Source: Euphorbia lathyris (Eukaryota; Streptophyta; Magnoliopsida; Malpighiales; Euphorbiaceae). From it: a stretch of DNA of 64,000 bases. Positions 35,161 through 45,378 of the stretch are shown piece by piece. The notes beneath the pieces are model-generated. The model searched no databases. It was not told the DNA's origin and saw only the letters and a program-made list of their open reading frames with translations. The translations under genes and the position numbers were made by a program. The DNA is taken from the NCBI RefSeq assembly GCF_963576675.1, contig NC_088916.1, positions 16,158,501 through 16,222,500 of the forward strand, in the 5' to 3' direction. Position 1 is the stretch's first letter; every line of letters begins with the position of its first letter.

Positions 35161-35226
<66 letters not shown>
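35161..35226. repeat. TA microsatellite
   Basis: An uninterrupted AT dinucleotide run of about 66 bases next to the hairpin cluster. A shorter run is at the same place in element D. Confidence 0.95.
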
Positions 35227-35229
<3 letters not shown>

Positions 35230-35531
35230 TTCTAAAACGATTTTCAGAAATAGGAAAAACTACAATAGATTTCCGTTTTATCATTTAGTATTAATAAAAC
35301 TAATTTTATCAACCTAACTATAAAACTAATAGATTTTGTTATAATGATTATCAACCGAAATAATTAGGAACATAAGCATAATCAGTTTTAATTAACAATT
35401 AATCAAAACTTTATTTATCTTTAGAATTAATTAATCAAAACTATTTGTCAATTAATCCTAACCATAAATATTTATTCAATCCTATTAAAAACTTCTATAT
35501 TTTCATATATGAAATAACGGATTTAACGATG

Positions 35532-35543
35532 GCTCTGATACCA
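35532..35543 (-). other. Primer-binding site of element E
   Basis: Minus strand TGGTATCAGAGC, complementary to the 3' end of initiator tRNA-Met, one base from the LTR. Standard for plant Copia elements. Confidence 0.95.
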
Positions 35544-35544
35544 C

Positions 35545-37409
35545 TGAAGGAAATTAGGGCTAAGGTAAAGCAGCGGAAATATAAAAATTTTAGCCTATTT
35601 CCTTTTAACCATAGAATCCGTTAATCGTTATTTCATATAAAGAGGGATAAGAAGGAATACCTTTCGATGAACAATCTACCGTTGTTAAAGAAGCGCCCAC
35701 AATTCTTCTCCGAGATTCCAACCACAAAGTTTAATATGGTGAGGCTAAGATGAAATCAACCCTTATGAGATGCAACCAAAATAGATTGCCTCTAATTAAC
35801 CAACACAAGATCAAGGAGAAAGAGGGATGAATAAGATTAATCAATCGATGGAATGCCGTATGAATTCTTGTCCACGAACTTGGGGAATAGAATTCTTTTC
35901 TCTCTCTCTCTAAGCAATTTCGAAAATCACAAGTGGGGAGGCTTAGGGCTTGGTCGAAATTCACTATAGGGAGGGGTATATATATTAGCTTGTATCTAAA
36001 CCCTAGTTAGATAGGAATAGGTTACTTAATAGGAATCCAATTCGGAAAAGGATTCCTAATTATTATCTCACTATATATCTAATATATTTAGGATAATAAT
36101 AAATAACCTAATTGGATAATAATAGGAGAATATTAATCTAATTAAAACTCCTAATTAAATTATCTCTTAATTAATTTAATTCATAATCCTAATCAAATTA
36201 GGATTAATGGAATAAAATAAATCCCTTACTAATACATACAAATTTCGGCCCCCTCCTTGTATTTCGGCCTTACTGGGCTCAATTGGGCTGCCATCTATTA
36301 ATCATATCCATCTCTCTTTTGGTTCCAAGTCTTATGTGTGATCCATTAGGTCCTTACTACTTCTGGCCGTATGCAACCTATTAAATTAATTTCTTCAAGA
36401 ATTATATTTAATCCCTTGCATAACGGAATGATGTACATAGTATGTTATTGGCAAGTCTGTAATCATTCCCCCAGAGTCCGTTAAGAAGACAGGTTGATTC
36501 TGTCGTTAACCCTTCCGTATTAGTTATGGTATAATACGATCCTTTATCAACTACATCCTTGAACTGAATCTTATGACTATGGGTAATGTCAAGTCACATA
36601 TAGCGAGACGTTCGTTTTACTTGTTATTGGCCGAGTCAACTCAAAAAGATAGGTTAAGTGAAATCTGTATTTCTACTCTTAAGCTATCACCTTGCAAGGG
36701 TTTAGAGTCAAGTCTTCCACAAGCGATCCTTGGATGTATCTCCCATTAATCGGGAGTGATAAATGCTCAATCCAATGTATAACTACCCTGAAATTACTTC
36801 CTGTGACACCCAACCTTTGCAGTTCACACCCCAGAGTCATCTCTGTTAAGGATCGTGGGACCACAGGATCAAAGTCTCACATTCAGTAATTCAGGATGAC
36901 CAATTAACATTCCTTTGAGTCTGAGGATTAGTTATACCTATTAATACCAATGAGATGAACAGTTGACAAGGATGAATCTATCCATCCTGTTATCTCAAAT
37001 CGGATCCCCAATCCTAATGAACAACGTTTCACCGGATCTATGTAACTGTCCAGATATCTATATATATGAAGCTTGTGAGATCAGCTTTCTCTCGGACAGA
37101 AGACATTGTTACATACAAGTCTCAACCGTGATATATCAATCCTAAACATATCACTTGACTTGGGGTGGTTTTAAGTTTATTAGTTTATTATAAAGTTTTG
37201 TCTCACTTCATGCTTGTATGAACACTTTATAATCACTTTAAACAAACTTACAGATTTCCTTTTATTAGACTTTATTCAGTGCTTAAAAGGGATTGCCTTT
37301 ATATAGTTATAAAACATATATCTCATTAAAACAAATGATATAAAGAACAATTCATTTATAATAAGTTTGTATCCCGCAACAATTTACTATAGGACACTAA
37401 ACCCCAACA
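35545..37409 (-). repeat. 5' LTR of Copia element E
   Basis: 1865 bp, nearly identical to 27913-29777. It would carry the promoter of the element. Confidence 0.95.
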
Positions 37410-37414
37410 CTAAT

Positions 37415-37882
37415 TTTATCGCAATCGCCAAAAAACTTGATGATTTGCGGTGCCAAATTTATTTATTTAATTATTTAGCTCCGTTCGGAAAAAATCCCGA
37501 AATGTTGCTGGGCTGGGCGGCAGTGCCCAGCTTGCCGAGCAGTAGTGCCCAGCTCGCCCGAGCTGGAGTGCCCAGCTCGCCCGAGCTGGAGTGCCCAGCT
37601 CGGCGAGCTGGGCCTCCCGGGGCCAATTTTTTTTTTCTCAGCTCGTGGCAATCTGGCAGGCAGAAGGTCCGAAAATATATATATATATATATTTTTATTA
37701 TTATATTTTTATTTTTATTTTAAACCCAAACACTTAAAAAAACGTAAAAGAAAACTAAACAACTAAACTAAAAGATCAATGTATAATCTAAATAAAATAA
37801 ACCTGAAAAGTTTTATTAAAACTTGGGTTGCCTCCCAAGAAGCGCTACGTTATAGTCGGTGAGCTCGACATAGAATTCCCTC
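37415..37882 (-). other. Interior of element F next to the E insertion
   Basis: Non-coding. Positions 37515-37625 contain repeated GCCCAGCTCGCCCGAGCTGG-type palindromes, related in sequence to the array in the F LTR but outside the LTR. A short TA run is at 37674-37690. The CTTGGGTTGCCTCCCAAGAAGCGCT block at 37823-37847 recurs in G (40705) and is a common mark near the end of Athila-type coding regions. Confidence 0.5.
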
Positions 37883-38398
37883 CTAGGTGTATGCTGACAT
37901 TCGCGTTAGGAATTCAAATTCCTGAATAAATAATCCGTACCTGCAAAACGGATTATCAGTTTCAAAGAATTTTAATAAAAACAAAGGACAAAATTTAAAT
38001 AAGTTATGAAAAAATTTAGTTTGCTCCCTTTTTGATTCCCTTGGTAGATCAAAGAGAATGAAAATTTCTGGACTTGGAGCAAAACTGAACTCTTCTATCT
38101 TTGGATTCTTCTTTAGAGGCTCAATTTCAACTGATTCCTCAATTAATATTGAAACTTTTGGTTTCTCATAATTAGGGATCAGTTCTTCATTGTTAATGGG
38201 AAGAGATATTACCTCATCAACCTGACCTACCAAATTAGGTTCTTTAATTGATTCGTCTGCGGTTGAATCAACTAGGATCCCTTTTTGTATGCATAAATTT
38301 TTAATTGAGGCATACAAATCGTCAGTTTGATCTTCGTGAGTAGATAGAAAGTTAAGCAAATGCGTAATAGACTCCTTATTTCCATTGTTTCTAGCCAT
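37883..38398 (-). CDS. Small gag-derived ORF of element F
   Basis: 171 codons from ATG 38398 (MARNNGNKES...) to the stop at 37883, uninterrupted. The first 100 residues are acidic and match no domain I know. The last 70 (FSFAPSPEIFILFDLPRES...) are closely related to the end of the ORF in element G: FILFDLPRESKREQTK is identical, and the tails NPFCRYGLF / NPFYRYGLF and EFLTR..AYT match. The Lys/Phe-rich, aromatic tail is unusual for a gag. It lies about 190 bases from the PBS, where gag begins in Athila elements. I infer a trimmed gag that keeps its start and tail; function unknown. It is open but may not be used. Confidence 0.55.
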   Translation of the reverse strand: MARNNGNKESITHLLNFLSTHEDQTDDLYASIKNLCIQKGILVDSTADESIKEPNLVGQVDEVISLPINNEELIPNYEKPKVSILIEESVEIEPLKKNPKIEEFSFAPSPEIFILFDLPRESKREQTKFFHNLFKFCPLFLLKFFETDNPFCRYGLFIQEFEFLTRMSAYT

Positions 38399-38587
38399 TT
38401 TCTAAAAAAAAGAAGAATCATTAAAAATAACAATAAAAATTAAAAACAAATATTCACACAAAAATATTCACAAAAAGTATAAAGAATTATATATGAACAA
38501 GTATAAATGATATAAACAAGGAATATTCACAAAAGAATGCCTAAACTAACAAATCGACCTTTGGTTCGATATTGCAGAAGAAATAAA

Positions 38588-38605
38588 TCCCCGGCAACGG
38601 CGCCA
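38588..38605 (-). other. Primer-binding site of element F
   Basis: Minus strand TGGCGCCGTTGCCGGGGA, six bases from the LTR, identical to the site of element A. Confidence 0.85.
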
Positions 38606-38611
38606 AAAACT

Positions 38612-40347
38612 TGATGCGCCTCCCGTAAAGGAGACTCACTAAGGGATAAGTGTACCCCGTCGTTATCAAGTAATAAATTTCTAGAAAAGTCCAGGTATCG
38701 TCCACATGATTTATTTCTGCAAGTATCAAGCTACTTGGTCTAAAGGTGTTATCTAGGCTTTGGGGGTTTTGAGTTTGGTTTTTCTTAAGTTAATCTACTC
38801 CTAGGTTGAATTACACTATTCCTAGCTAAGTTATCCAATTCTAACTAAGTTATTCTACACCTAATTAAGTTACTCTACCCCTAATTAAGTTATACTACTC
38901 CTAGGTGATCTTTTACCAATGTAATTATCCGAAGGAACATGAAGGGATACGATGATAATGAGAATAGATTGTTTAGACAAACGGAATTAAAACCTAATCT
39001 AAGTCAGTTGTGTCCAAGGCGATTAACCCTACCTATCCTCCTGAGGTCCCTAGTTCGTGATTCCCTTGTAAGGCCGAAACTAGCTCTAAGGCTCAGCAAT
39101 TTGGGCTTAATCTTCTATAGGGTCGTCAATCCTATAGGCACTAACTAGGTCAGATTCAGCTCGCAATATGTGCCAACTTAATTTTGGAATTATCGAATGA
39201 GTTAAACCAATCAGACAAAGCGTAAGACAAAGATTAAAGCAATAAAACAATTGAATAAACAAAACTATAATATATATCAAAGATGAAAGTATTATCACGA
39301 AGATACAATGAGCCTAGGATTCATAACATGGATCAGAGGCTAGACAGAATATAAAAGAAGAAAAATCCCTTTCAGGGAACCTGTCTACCAATGCAGGCGT
39401 CTTCCTAGGACTTAAGGATGGAGCTTGAGCAATCCTCGGTGAGTGGAGCTTCGGAGGTGTCTTCAATGGAGGTTTGAAGGATATGGAGGAGGTGGAGAGG
39501 ATTTCTCAAGGTGAAAGCTAAGAAAATTACAAAAGGTAAAAAGATATCTAATTTACAATGGAAAAGTTCTATTTATAGATGTAGCTCGGGCCCTCTTTTT
39601 GACCTATTTCGTGTCCTTATGCAGGTGGGAAGTCGTGGGATCGGTCGTGGAGTCGTGGGGTCAAAATTGAGATTTTGACCAATTCCCACAGGCCAGCTCG
39701 CCCGAGCTGGCCTCCAGGGGCCTACTCGGCCGAGCAGTGCCTGGGCAGGTCGCCGAGCAGCGCCTGGGCAGGTCGCCGAGCAGCGTCTGGGCTGTGCACC
39801 GAGCAGCGCCTGGGCAGCTCGCCGAGAAGCGCCTGGGCAGCTCGCCGAGCAGCGCCTGGGCTGCGCGCCGAGCAGCGCCTGGGCAGCTCACCGAGCAGTG
39901 CCTGGGCTACGCGCCGAGCACCGCCTGGGCTGCTCACCGATGCTCAATTTACCGAGCGACTGCCGGAGGTCCCCGAGACGCGATTTTCACCCGAACTCAT
40001 TCCTGCTTTAGCCTGCACATGCACGAAAACTCCAAATAACATTAGTTCCGAGGCTAAATTGACCCGCCAATCGCTCATTTTGAGTAGACACTCCGTTTGG
40101 TGCGACTTTTGGCGGATCAATTGGCTATAAAAGATAATGGAATTTTAACATACATGCTATTTTGGCCATATTTGCCTAAAATAACCAAAAAACGAGCCTA
40201 AACAACGAAAAGTAAATAAAACACTTCCAATTTCTAACTAACTCACACAAAAGCATATAAATGCGAGAATTGCTCGCTTATTCATGAAATAATGCTAAAA
40301 ACCGTCCTAAAACCGTACCCAAAGATAGGGGTTTTTGACCCCTATCA
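38612..40347 (-). repeat. 5' LTR of element F
   Basis: 1736 bp, close to 24591-26371. Its U3 array (39720-39945) is about two units shorter, which explains most of the length difference. Confidence 0.9.
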
Positions 40348-40352
40348 AAACG

Positions 40353-40764
40353 CTAAACTAAACTAGACACGACGCAACAAAAATTTAAAAATTTATACAA
40401 TTTTTGTAAGTTTGTCTACCCCTCCTCCTCACACTTAAATCATGCAATAAGTTCCAATTGCATATAAAACCATAAAACACATGTGCAAGAAGTTAGGGTA
40501 GAGAAGACAACTTACGGATTACCTTGCAATTGCCAAAACTTGATTATTGGCGCTGCCAGTTTTTTTCTAGCTCACCGAGCTGACTCGGCGAGTTGGAGGG
40601 CAGTAGTGGAAAAAAAATAATTTTTTTTAACTGATGAAGGTTAAAAGCAGAAATCTATAATTAAATTAAAAAGAAAAACAAACCTAGAAAAAGTTAATCC
40701 AGACTTGGGTTGCCTCCCAAAAAGCGCTACTTTATAGTCGGTTAGCTCGACATAGAGTTCCTTC
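40353..40764 (-). other. Interior of element G, non-coding
   Basis: Includes a degenerate AGCTCACCGAGCTGACTCGG motif at 40569-40588, again like the LTR arrays, and the GGGTTGCCTCCCAAAAAGCG block. No gene. Confidence 0.5.
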
Positions 40765-41589
40765 CTAGGTGTAAGCTTCTACTCGCGTTAGGAACTCGAA
40801 ATCCTTAACAAATAACCCGTACCTATAAAACGGATTAAGAGCCTTAAATAAGTTTAATGAAAGTAGGAGGCCGAATTTAAACATATTATGAAAAAGTTTG
40901 GTTTGCTCCCTTTTGGATTCTCTTGGTAGGTCGAAGAGAATGAAAACTTCTGAGCATGAAGCGAACCTAAACTTTTCTAACTTTTGAGGAAAAGGTAGTT
41001 GAGATACACAAGTTTCTATCACATGATTTAGAATTTCAGATTCTGAACCGGGGTTGCTTACCGCTTTCGGTTCCTCACTTACCTTGAGTGATGCATGTGA
41101 CAATGGACTTGGTTCTACCTTTTTGTCGTTCCTCAAGGAGATGACTTGAGCTGATTCCCTTTGTGGGATTTCTATGTTTTCCTTCATGCATGGGAGAGCA
41201 TCTCGGGATTGCATTTGCATCTCATGGTTTATTTGAGCCAATTGGTTGCTCAAGTCCTTGCAAACCTCCTCATTGATTGTAAGTCGGGCTGATATTCCTT
41301 TCAAAAGGGACATCACCTCATCTCGTGAGCTAGAGGGTTGTGGAGGAACTTGGCTTGCTTGTTCGTAAGGAAACATTCCCAAATCATTTTCCCTGTGCTC
41401 ATTAACAAACCTATTTGGAGGCCTCAACATGTTAGGGTTCCTGTAGGATAGATTTGAGTGTTGAGGTCTCCTCCAATCACTATCATAAAAGCTGTAAGAA
41501 TTGGGGTTAGAATTGTACCTTTGGTGATTACCCACAAGACTTACACTTTCATTGGTGTTGAGGCTCAATTTCACCATCAAGATATCCAT
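40765..41589 (-). pseudogene. Athila-like gag fragment of element G
   Basis: 274 codons from a methionine at 41589; the same frame stays open upstream to a stop near 41678 (...QYIHALENEAPNPSIVELNKKM...), so the true start is lost. Residues about 20-60 (YNSNPNSYSFYDSDWRRPQHSNLSY) resemble the Asn/Pro/Trp-rich part of Athila gag. Residues about 95-155 (DLSNQLAQINHEM..., ENIEIPQRESAQVISLR) match its NQxGQL...ENPKRE...AITLRS region, and QLPFPQKLEK the linker after it. The tail from about residue 200 is the LPRESKREQTK module shared with element F. Pol does not follow. A gag remnant is well supported; the tail's role is unknown. Confidence 0.7.
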
Positions 41590-41946
41590 TTTCTTATTTA
41601 ACTCGACTATGGAGGGATTGGGAGCCTCATTCTCAAGGGCATGAATGTATTGTCTTGATGGGATAGTAAACTTTTGAGCTTACCACTCAGCTCTTTCTTG
41701 CCAATTCATTGATCAGAGAATGCTGAGAAAAAGTGAAGTTCTAGCACAAAAGTTGATAAGTAAAAGTATACAGTTATGAACAAATACAAAAGATATAAAC
41801 AAGTATAGAATGTATAAAGAATTATATATATACAGGTATAAACGATATAAACAAAGGATATTCACAAAGGAATGCCTAAACTAACAAATCGACCTTTGGT
41901 TCGATATTGCAGAAGAAATAAATCTCAGGCAACGACGCCAAAAACT
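41590..41946 (-). other. Broken gag start and decayed PBS of element G
   Basis: The gag frame continues about 90 bases upstream then meets stops. The PBS position reads TCTCAGGCAACGACGCCA on plus, two changes from the intact site of F. Confidence 0.5.
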
Positions 41947-43554
41947 TGATGCGCCTCTATAGAAGGCTCACTAAGGGATAAGTGTACCCCGTCGTTATCA
42001 AGTAATAAAATCTGGACAAGTCCAGGTATCGAATCCACAGGATTTATTCTTGCAAGTATCGAGCTACTTGGTCTCAGGTGTTATCTAGGCTATGGGGGGT
42101 TTGAATTGGTTTTGATTAAGTTAACCTACTCCTAATTAAGTTACTTCTACTCCTATCTAAATTATTCTACCCCTAGGTGATCTTTTACCAATGTAATTAC
42201 CCGAAGGAATAAGAGGTGATACGATAATAATGAAAATAGATTATTTAGACAACAGAATTAAAACCTAATCTAAGTCACTTGTGTCCGAGGCGATTAACCC
42301 TACCTATCCTCCTGAGGTACCTAGTTCGTGATTCCCTTGTAAGGCCGAAACTAGCTCTAAGGCTTAGCAATTTGGGCTTAATCTTCTATAGGGTCGTCAA
42401 TCCTATAGGCACTAACTAGGTCAGATTCTGCTCGCAATATGTGCCAACTTAATTTTGGGATTATCGAATGAGTTAAACCAATCAGACAAAGCGTAAGACA
42501 AAGAATCAAGCAATAAAACAATTGAACAAACAAAACTATGATATATATTAAAGATGAAAAGTATTGCCACGAAGATACAATGAGCCTAGGATTCATAACA
42601 TGGATCAGAGGCTAGACAAAATATAAAAGAAGAAAAATCCCTTTCAGGGAACCTGTCTACCAATGCATGTGTCTTCCTAGGACTTAAGGATGGAACTTGA
42701 GCAATCCTCGGTGAACGGAGCTTCGGAGGTGTCTCAATGGAGGTTGAAGGAGATGGAGGAGGTGGAGAGGATTTCTCAAGGTGGAAGCTTAGGTTTTTAC
42801 AAAAGATAAAAGATATTTATTTTACATTTAGAAAATCCTATTTATAGACACAGTTCGGACCCTCTTTCTAACCTAATTCGCATCCTTTTGCAGGTGGGAA
42901 GACGTGCGGTCGATCATGGTGTCGTGGGACCGGGAATCAGTCTTTTGACTGATTCCCGCAGGGCAGCTCACCGGGAATCAGTCTTTGAAGGCCAGCTCGC
43001 CCGAGCTGGCCTATAAAGGCCAGCTCGACACGATCTGGCCCCTGGAGGCAAGCTCGGTCGAGCTGGCCCCTTAACGGCCTGCTCGACGGGCTGGTAGTGC
43101 CAGCTCGCCGATCTGGCCCCAAAAAGGCCATTTCGACGAGCAGGAATGCCCAGAACGCTATGCGTGGCTGCTGGATGTCCCAAAACGTAACTTTCACCTG
43201 AACTCGTTCCTGTTTTAGCCTGCACATGCACGAAAACTCTAAATAACATTAGTTCCGAGGCTAAATTGACCCGCCAATCGCTCATTTTGAGTAAACACTC
43301 CGTTTGGTGTGACTTTTGGCGGACCAATTAGCTATAAAAGATAATGGAAATTTAACGTACATGCTAATTTGGCCATATTTGCCTAAAATAATCAGAAAAC
43401 GAGCCTAAACAACGAAAAGTAAATAGAACATATACAATTTCTAACTAACTTACACAAAAGCATATAAATGCAAGAATTGCTCGCTTATTCATAAAATAAC
43501 GCTAAAAACCGTCCTAAAACTGTACCCAAAAATAGGGGTTTTTGACCCCTATCA
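41947..43554 (-). repeat. 5' LTR of element G
   Basis: 1608 bp, TGATGCGCCTCTATAG...CCCCTATCA. It is collinear with 21657-23240, with the GC-rich block at about 42960-43150. Confidence 0.85.
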
Positions 43555-45378
43555 GAGCCTCATTCTCCTTCGCTTGAGGAACGCTGCTATCAATCTCCAC
43601 AATGTCAGCGTCATCATCAAGTCCCTTGGACGCTTTGCTAAGGTCATCCGCCTCAACCTCGAGGTTGACAACCGGCTTTGTATCTTCTTCCTTCGATCCC
43701 CTCTGCTCATTCCGGACTTGACCATAGATGAAGTCATGAGCATTCACCATTTTATCATATCTGATATCTTCCTCAGCCTCAGGAACGACATACTCTGGAT
43801 CTACGAAAGCTATCTCCGGATAGGCAAGTCTAACATAAGCCATGATCCGCTCACCATAGTAAAAGGCACGACTACCAGCCAAAATCTGCATGTTCAGCAA
43901 AGCGGCCTTGTGGTCTTTAGCATCTTCGGCTACTTTCTTCTCCAGCTTTTGGATCTTGGCGTCCTTACTCTCATTAAGAGCTATGGCGGCAGTCGCATTG
44001 GCACTGATGACGGAAACTTCATTCTCCAACTTTTTGATGCTGGCCTTATTGGCTACACCTTAGAGAAGATCCGCCTCCATTGCGCACATATGGGCATACG
44101 CCTGATAAAAGGAAAAGGTCACTTAGAAAACAAGATCCACAAAACTGGGATCATCTTTCATCCAAAAATATGAAACGATGAGAAACTTACTGTAAGGAGA
44201 TCCCTTTTTCCCATCTTAGCATGGGCAGATCCAGAGTACTTGGCTCGGCTCTCCCGCACCTTTCCCAGCTGACCAATGGCTTCATCCAAGTCATTTATGA
44301 CCGACTCGCTCTTAAGGGCTCCCTTTTCTCCATACTTGGTGAACCAGTACTTCCCTAAATCTGGTTTGGTCACCTAAACGGAAAAAGCAGAAATTAGTAC
44401 CCATAACAAAAAGCAGAGTAAGGAGGAAGAACTGTACATGTTCCTGGTTAAGACCCAGCCAATCAATTCTGGGCTTTCCCGCCCTTGTCTTCTTGCCCGC
44501 AGGAAGCGGAGCACCTTCCAAAAGGCGTTTCCCATCTTTCTTACCGGGATTCTCCACCGGCTCATTTCTCTTCTTCCCTTCGAGCTTATTCATCTTCTTT
44601 CGCCTCTCTATAAGGGCGCGACTGGCCTCAGACATTTCCCTGGCAAGGGGACAAAAGGATAGTGAAGGTTCAAGGAAGAATAAAAGTACCTTCACCAAGT
44701 TGGGTAAATTTCACATAGTCGATTTGAGTCCCCACTCGGCGGACCAACGGAACCCCGCTCATCATGAATTCTAAGGCGTCGGCGTATGTCTAGAAATCTG
44801 TCTTGATACTCCTCATGAGATTCACCACATTCTCCTCAAGGGGAGTTAATTGAATCAATTCGCTAGCCATGTGTTGGGGTTTGTGGTTCCAATACATCGG
44901 GAATCCCAAGGATTCGCCCTCTTTCAGTTTGACGAAAAAGAACTTTTCATCCCATAGATGGACATTAGAAATCTTATCACTAAAAGGCGAATAACTCCTA
45001 AACTTAATGAAAGTTATAAAGGATTCGCTCTTTCACTTAGAAGGCTTATGGAGGGATATGAAAACCCGAGGAGTAAGATGTACTCCCAGATTGGATGCCA
45101 AAAAAGCATCCAGAGTTACATCCAACCAGCCGTTCAGATGCAACTGGCTGACCGTGATCCCAAAGTAATCAAGGATTTCTCCCATCACTTGGGGAAGGGG
45201 AAGATGAAAACCCCTTTCCACATGGCTTTTGTACATAGAAAGGAATCCGTTAGGGGGACAGGCAGGACGTTGATGGGCATCCGCCAACATTAATTCAAAA
45301 TTCTTCATCCAGGGATAGTGATCCGCCAAGTAGGCAAGATTCGCAGGACTCATGCGAGACGAAGTGATCTCCGCACGG
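43555..45378 (-). pseudogene. Antisense ORF of element C, central part, with two putative introns
   Basis: Reading leftwards: MSPANLAYLADHYPWMKNFELML..., VERGFHLPLPQVMGEILDYFGITVSQLHLNGW (45353-45033), then after a frameshift WDEKFFFVKLKEGESLGFPMYWNHKP. The HLPLP...LDYFGI...QLHLN...W and FFFV patterns fit the plant putative gypsy-type transposon domain family (PF04195-like). Exon-like blocks follow: ...RKKMNKLEGKKR... to LNQEH (44438), VTKPDLGKYW...KRDLLT (44373-44191), and AYAHMCAMEADLL, stop, GVANK...KLENEVSVISAN... (44101-43555), which has coiled-coil character. Putative introns are 44374-44437 (GT...TTTAG) and 44102-44190 (GTAAGTTT...TTATCAG); both keep the frame. Several stops and one frameshift make it dead. 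Function unknown. Confidence 0.65.

Larger units (their letters stand above)
33698..35531 (-). other. 5' leader of element E
   Basis: About 1.8 kb between PBS and gag with no coding frame. It is collinear in reverse with 50287-52101 of element D. It carries the hairpin cluster at 35026-35146 and a TA run at 35161-35226. Confidence 0.8.
27913..37409 (-). mobile_element. Element E: nearly intact Copia retrotransposon
   Basis: LTRs 27913-29777 and 35545-37409 are both 1865 bp and differ at only a small number of positions by eye, so it is the youngest full insertion here. The flanks are CTGAT (27908-27912) and CTAAT (37410-37414), a five-base TSD with one change. PBS is at 35532-35543 and PPT at 29778-29790. 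One gag-pol frame (29792-33697) holds only two stops. The leader (33698-35531) contains a GC-rich hairpin cluster and a TA microsatellite. Same family as element D and the two solo LTRs. Confidence 0.95.
24591..40347 (-). mobile_element. Element F: non-autonomous Athila-like retrotransposon inside G
   Basis: LTRs are 24591-26371 and 38612-40347. TSD AAACG is at 24586-24590 and 40348-40352, and the flanks rejoin to the same ...AAAACGCTAAACTAAAC string that F itself carries at 27737. F therefore landed in a relative of itself. An intact PBS (38588-38605) and PPT (26372-26385) show it reads right to left. Its own interior is about 2.7 kb with one small ORF (37883-38398) and no pol. Copia element E sits inside it. 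Confidence 0.9.
21657..43554 (-). mobile_element. Element G: non-autonomous Athila-like retrotransposon
   Basis: LTRs are 21657-23240 and 41947-43554, and the TSD GAGCC is at 21652-21656 and 43555-43559. The PPT lies beside the left LTR and a decayed PBS (CTCAGGCAACGACGCCA, plus strand) beside the right one, so it reads right to left. Without element F its interior is about 2.9 kb, with one gag-derived ORF (40765-41589) and no pol. It inserted into the antisense ORF of element C and was later hit by F. Confidence 0.85.

Noticed and set aside
35004..35288. 94-codon plus-strand ORF over the hairpin cluster and TA run
   Set aside because: It is antisense to element E and consists of GC hairpins followed by Ile-Tyr repeats from the microsatellite.
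44312..44698. Independent 128-codon gene on the minus strand
   Set aside because: It is one exon plus intron read-through of the antisense ORF of element C; the part after LNQEH is the putative intron.
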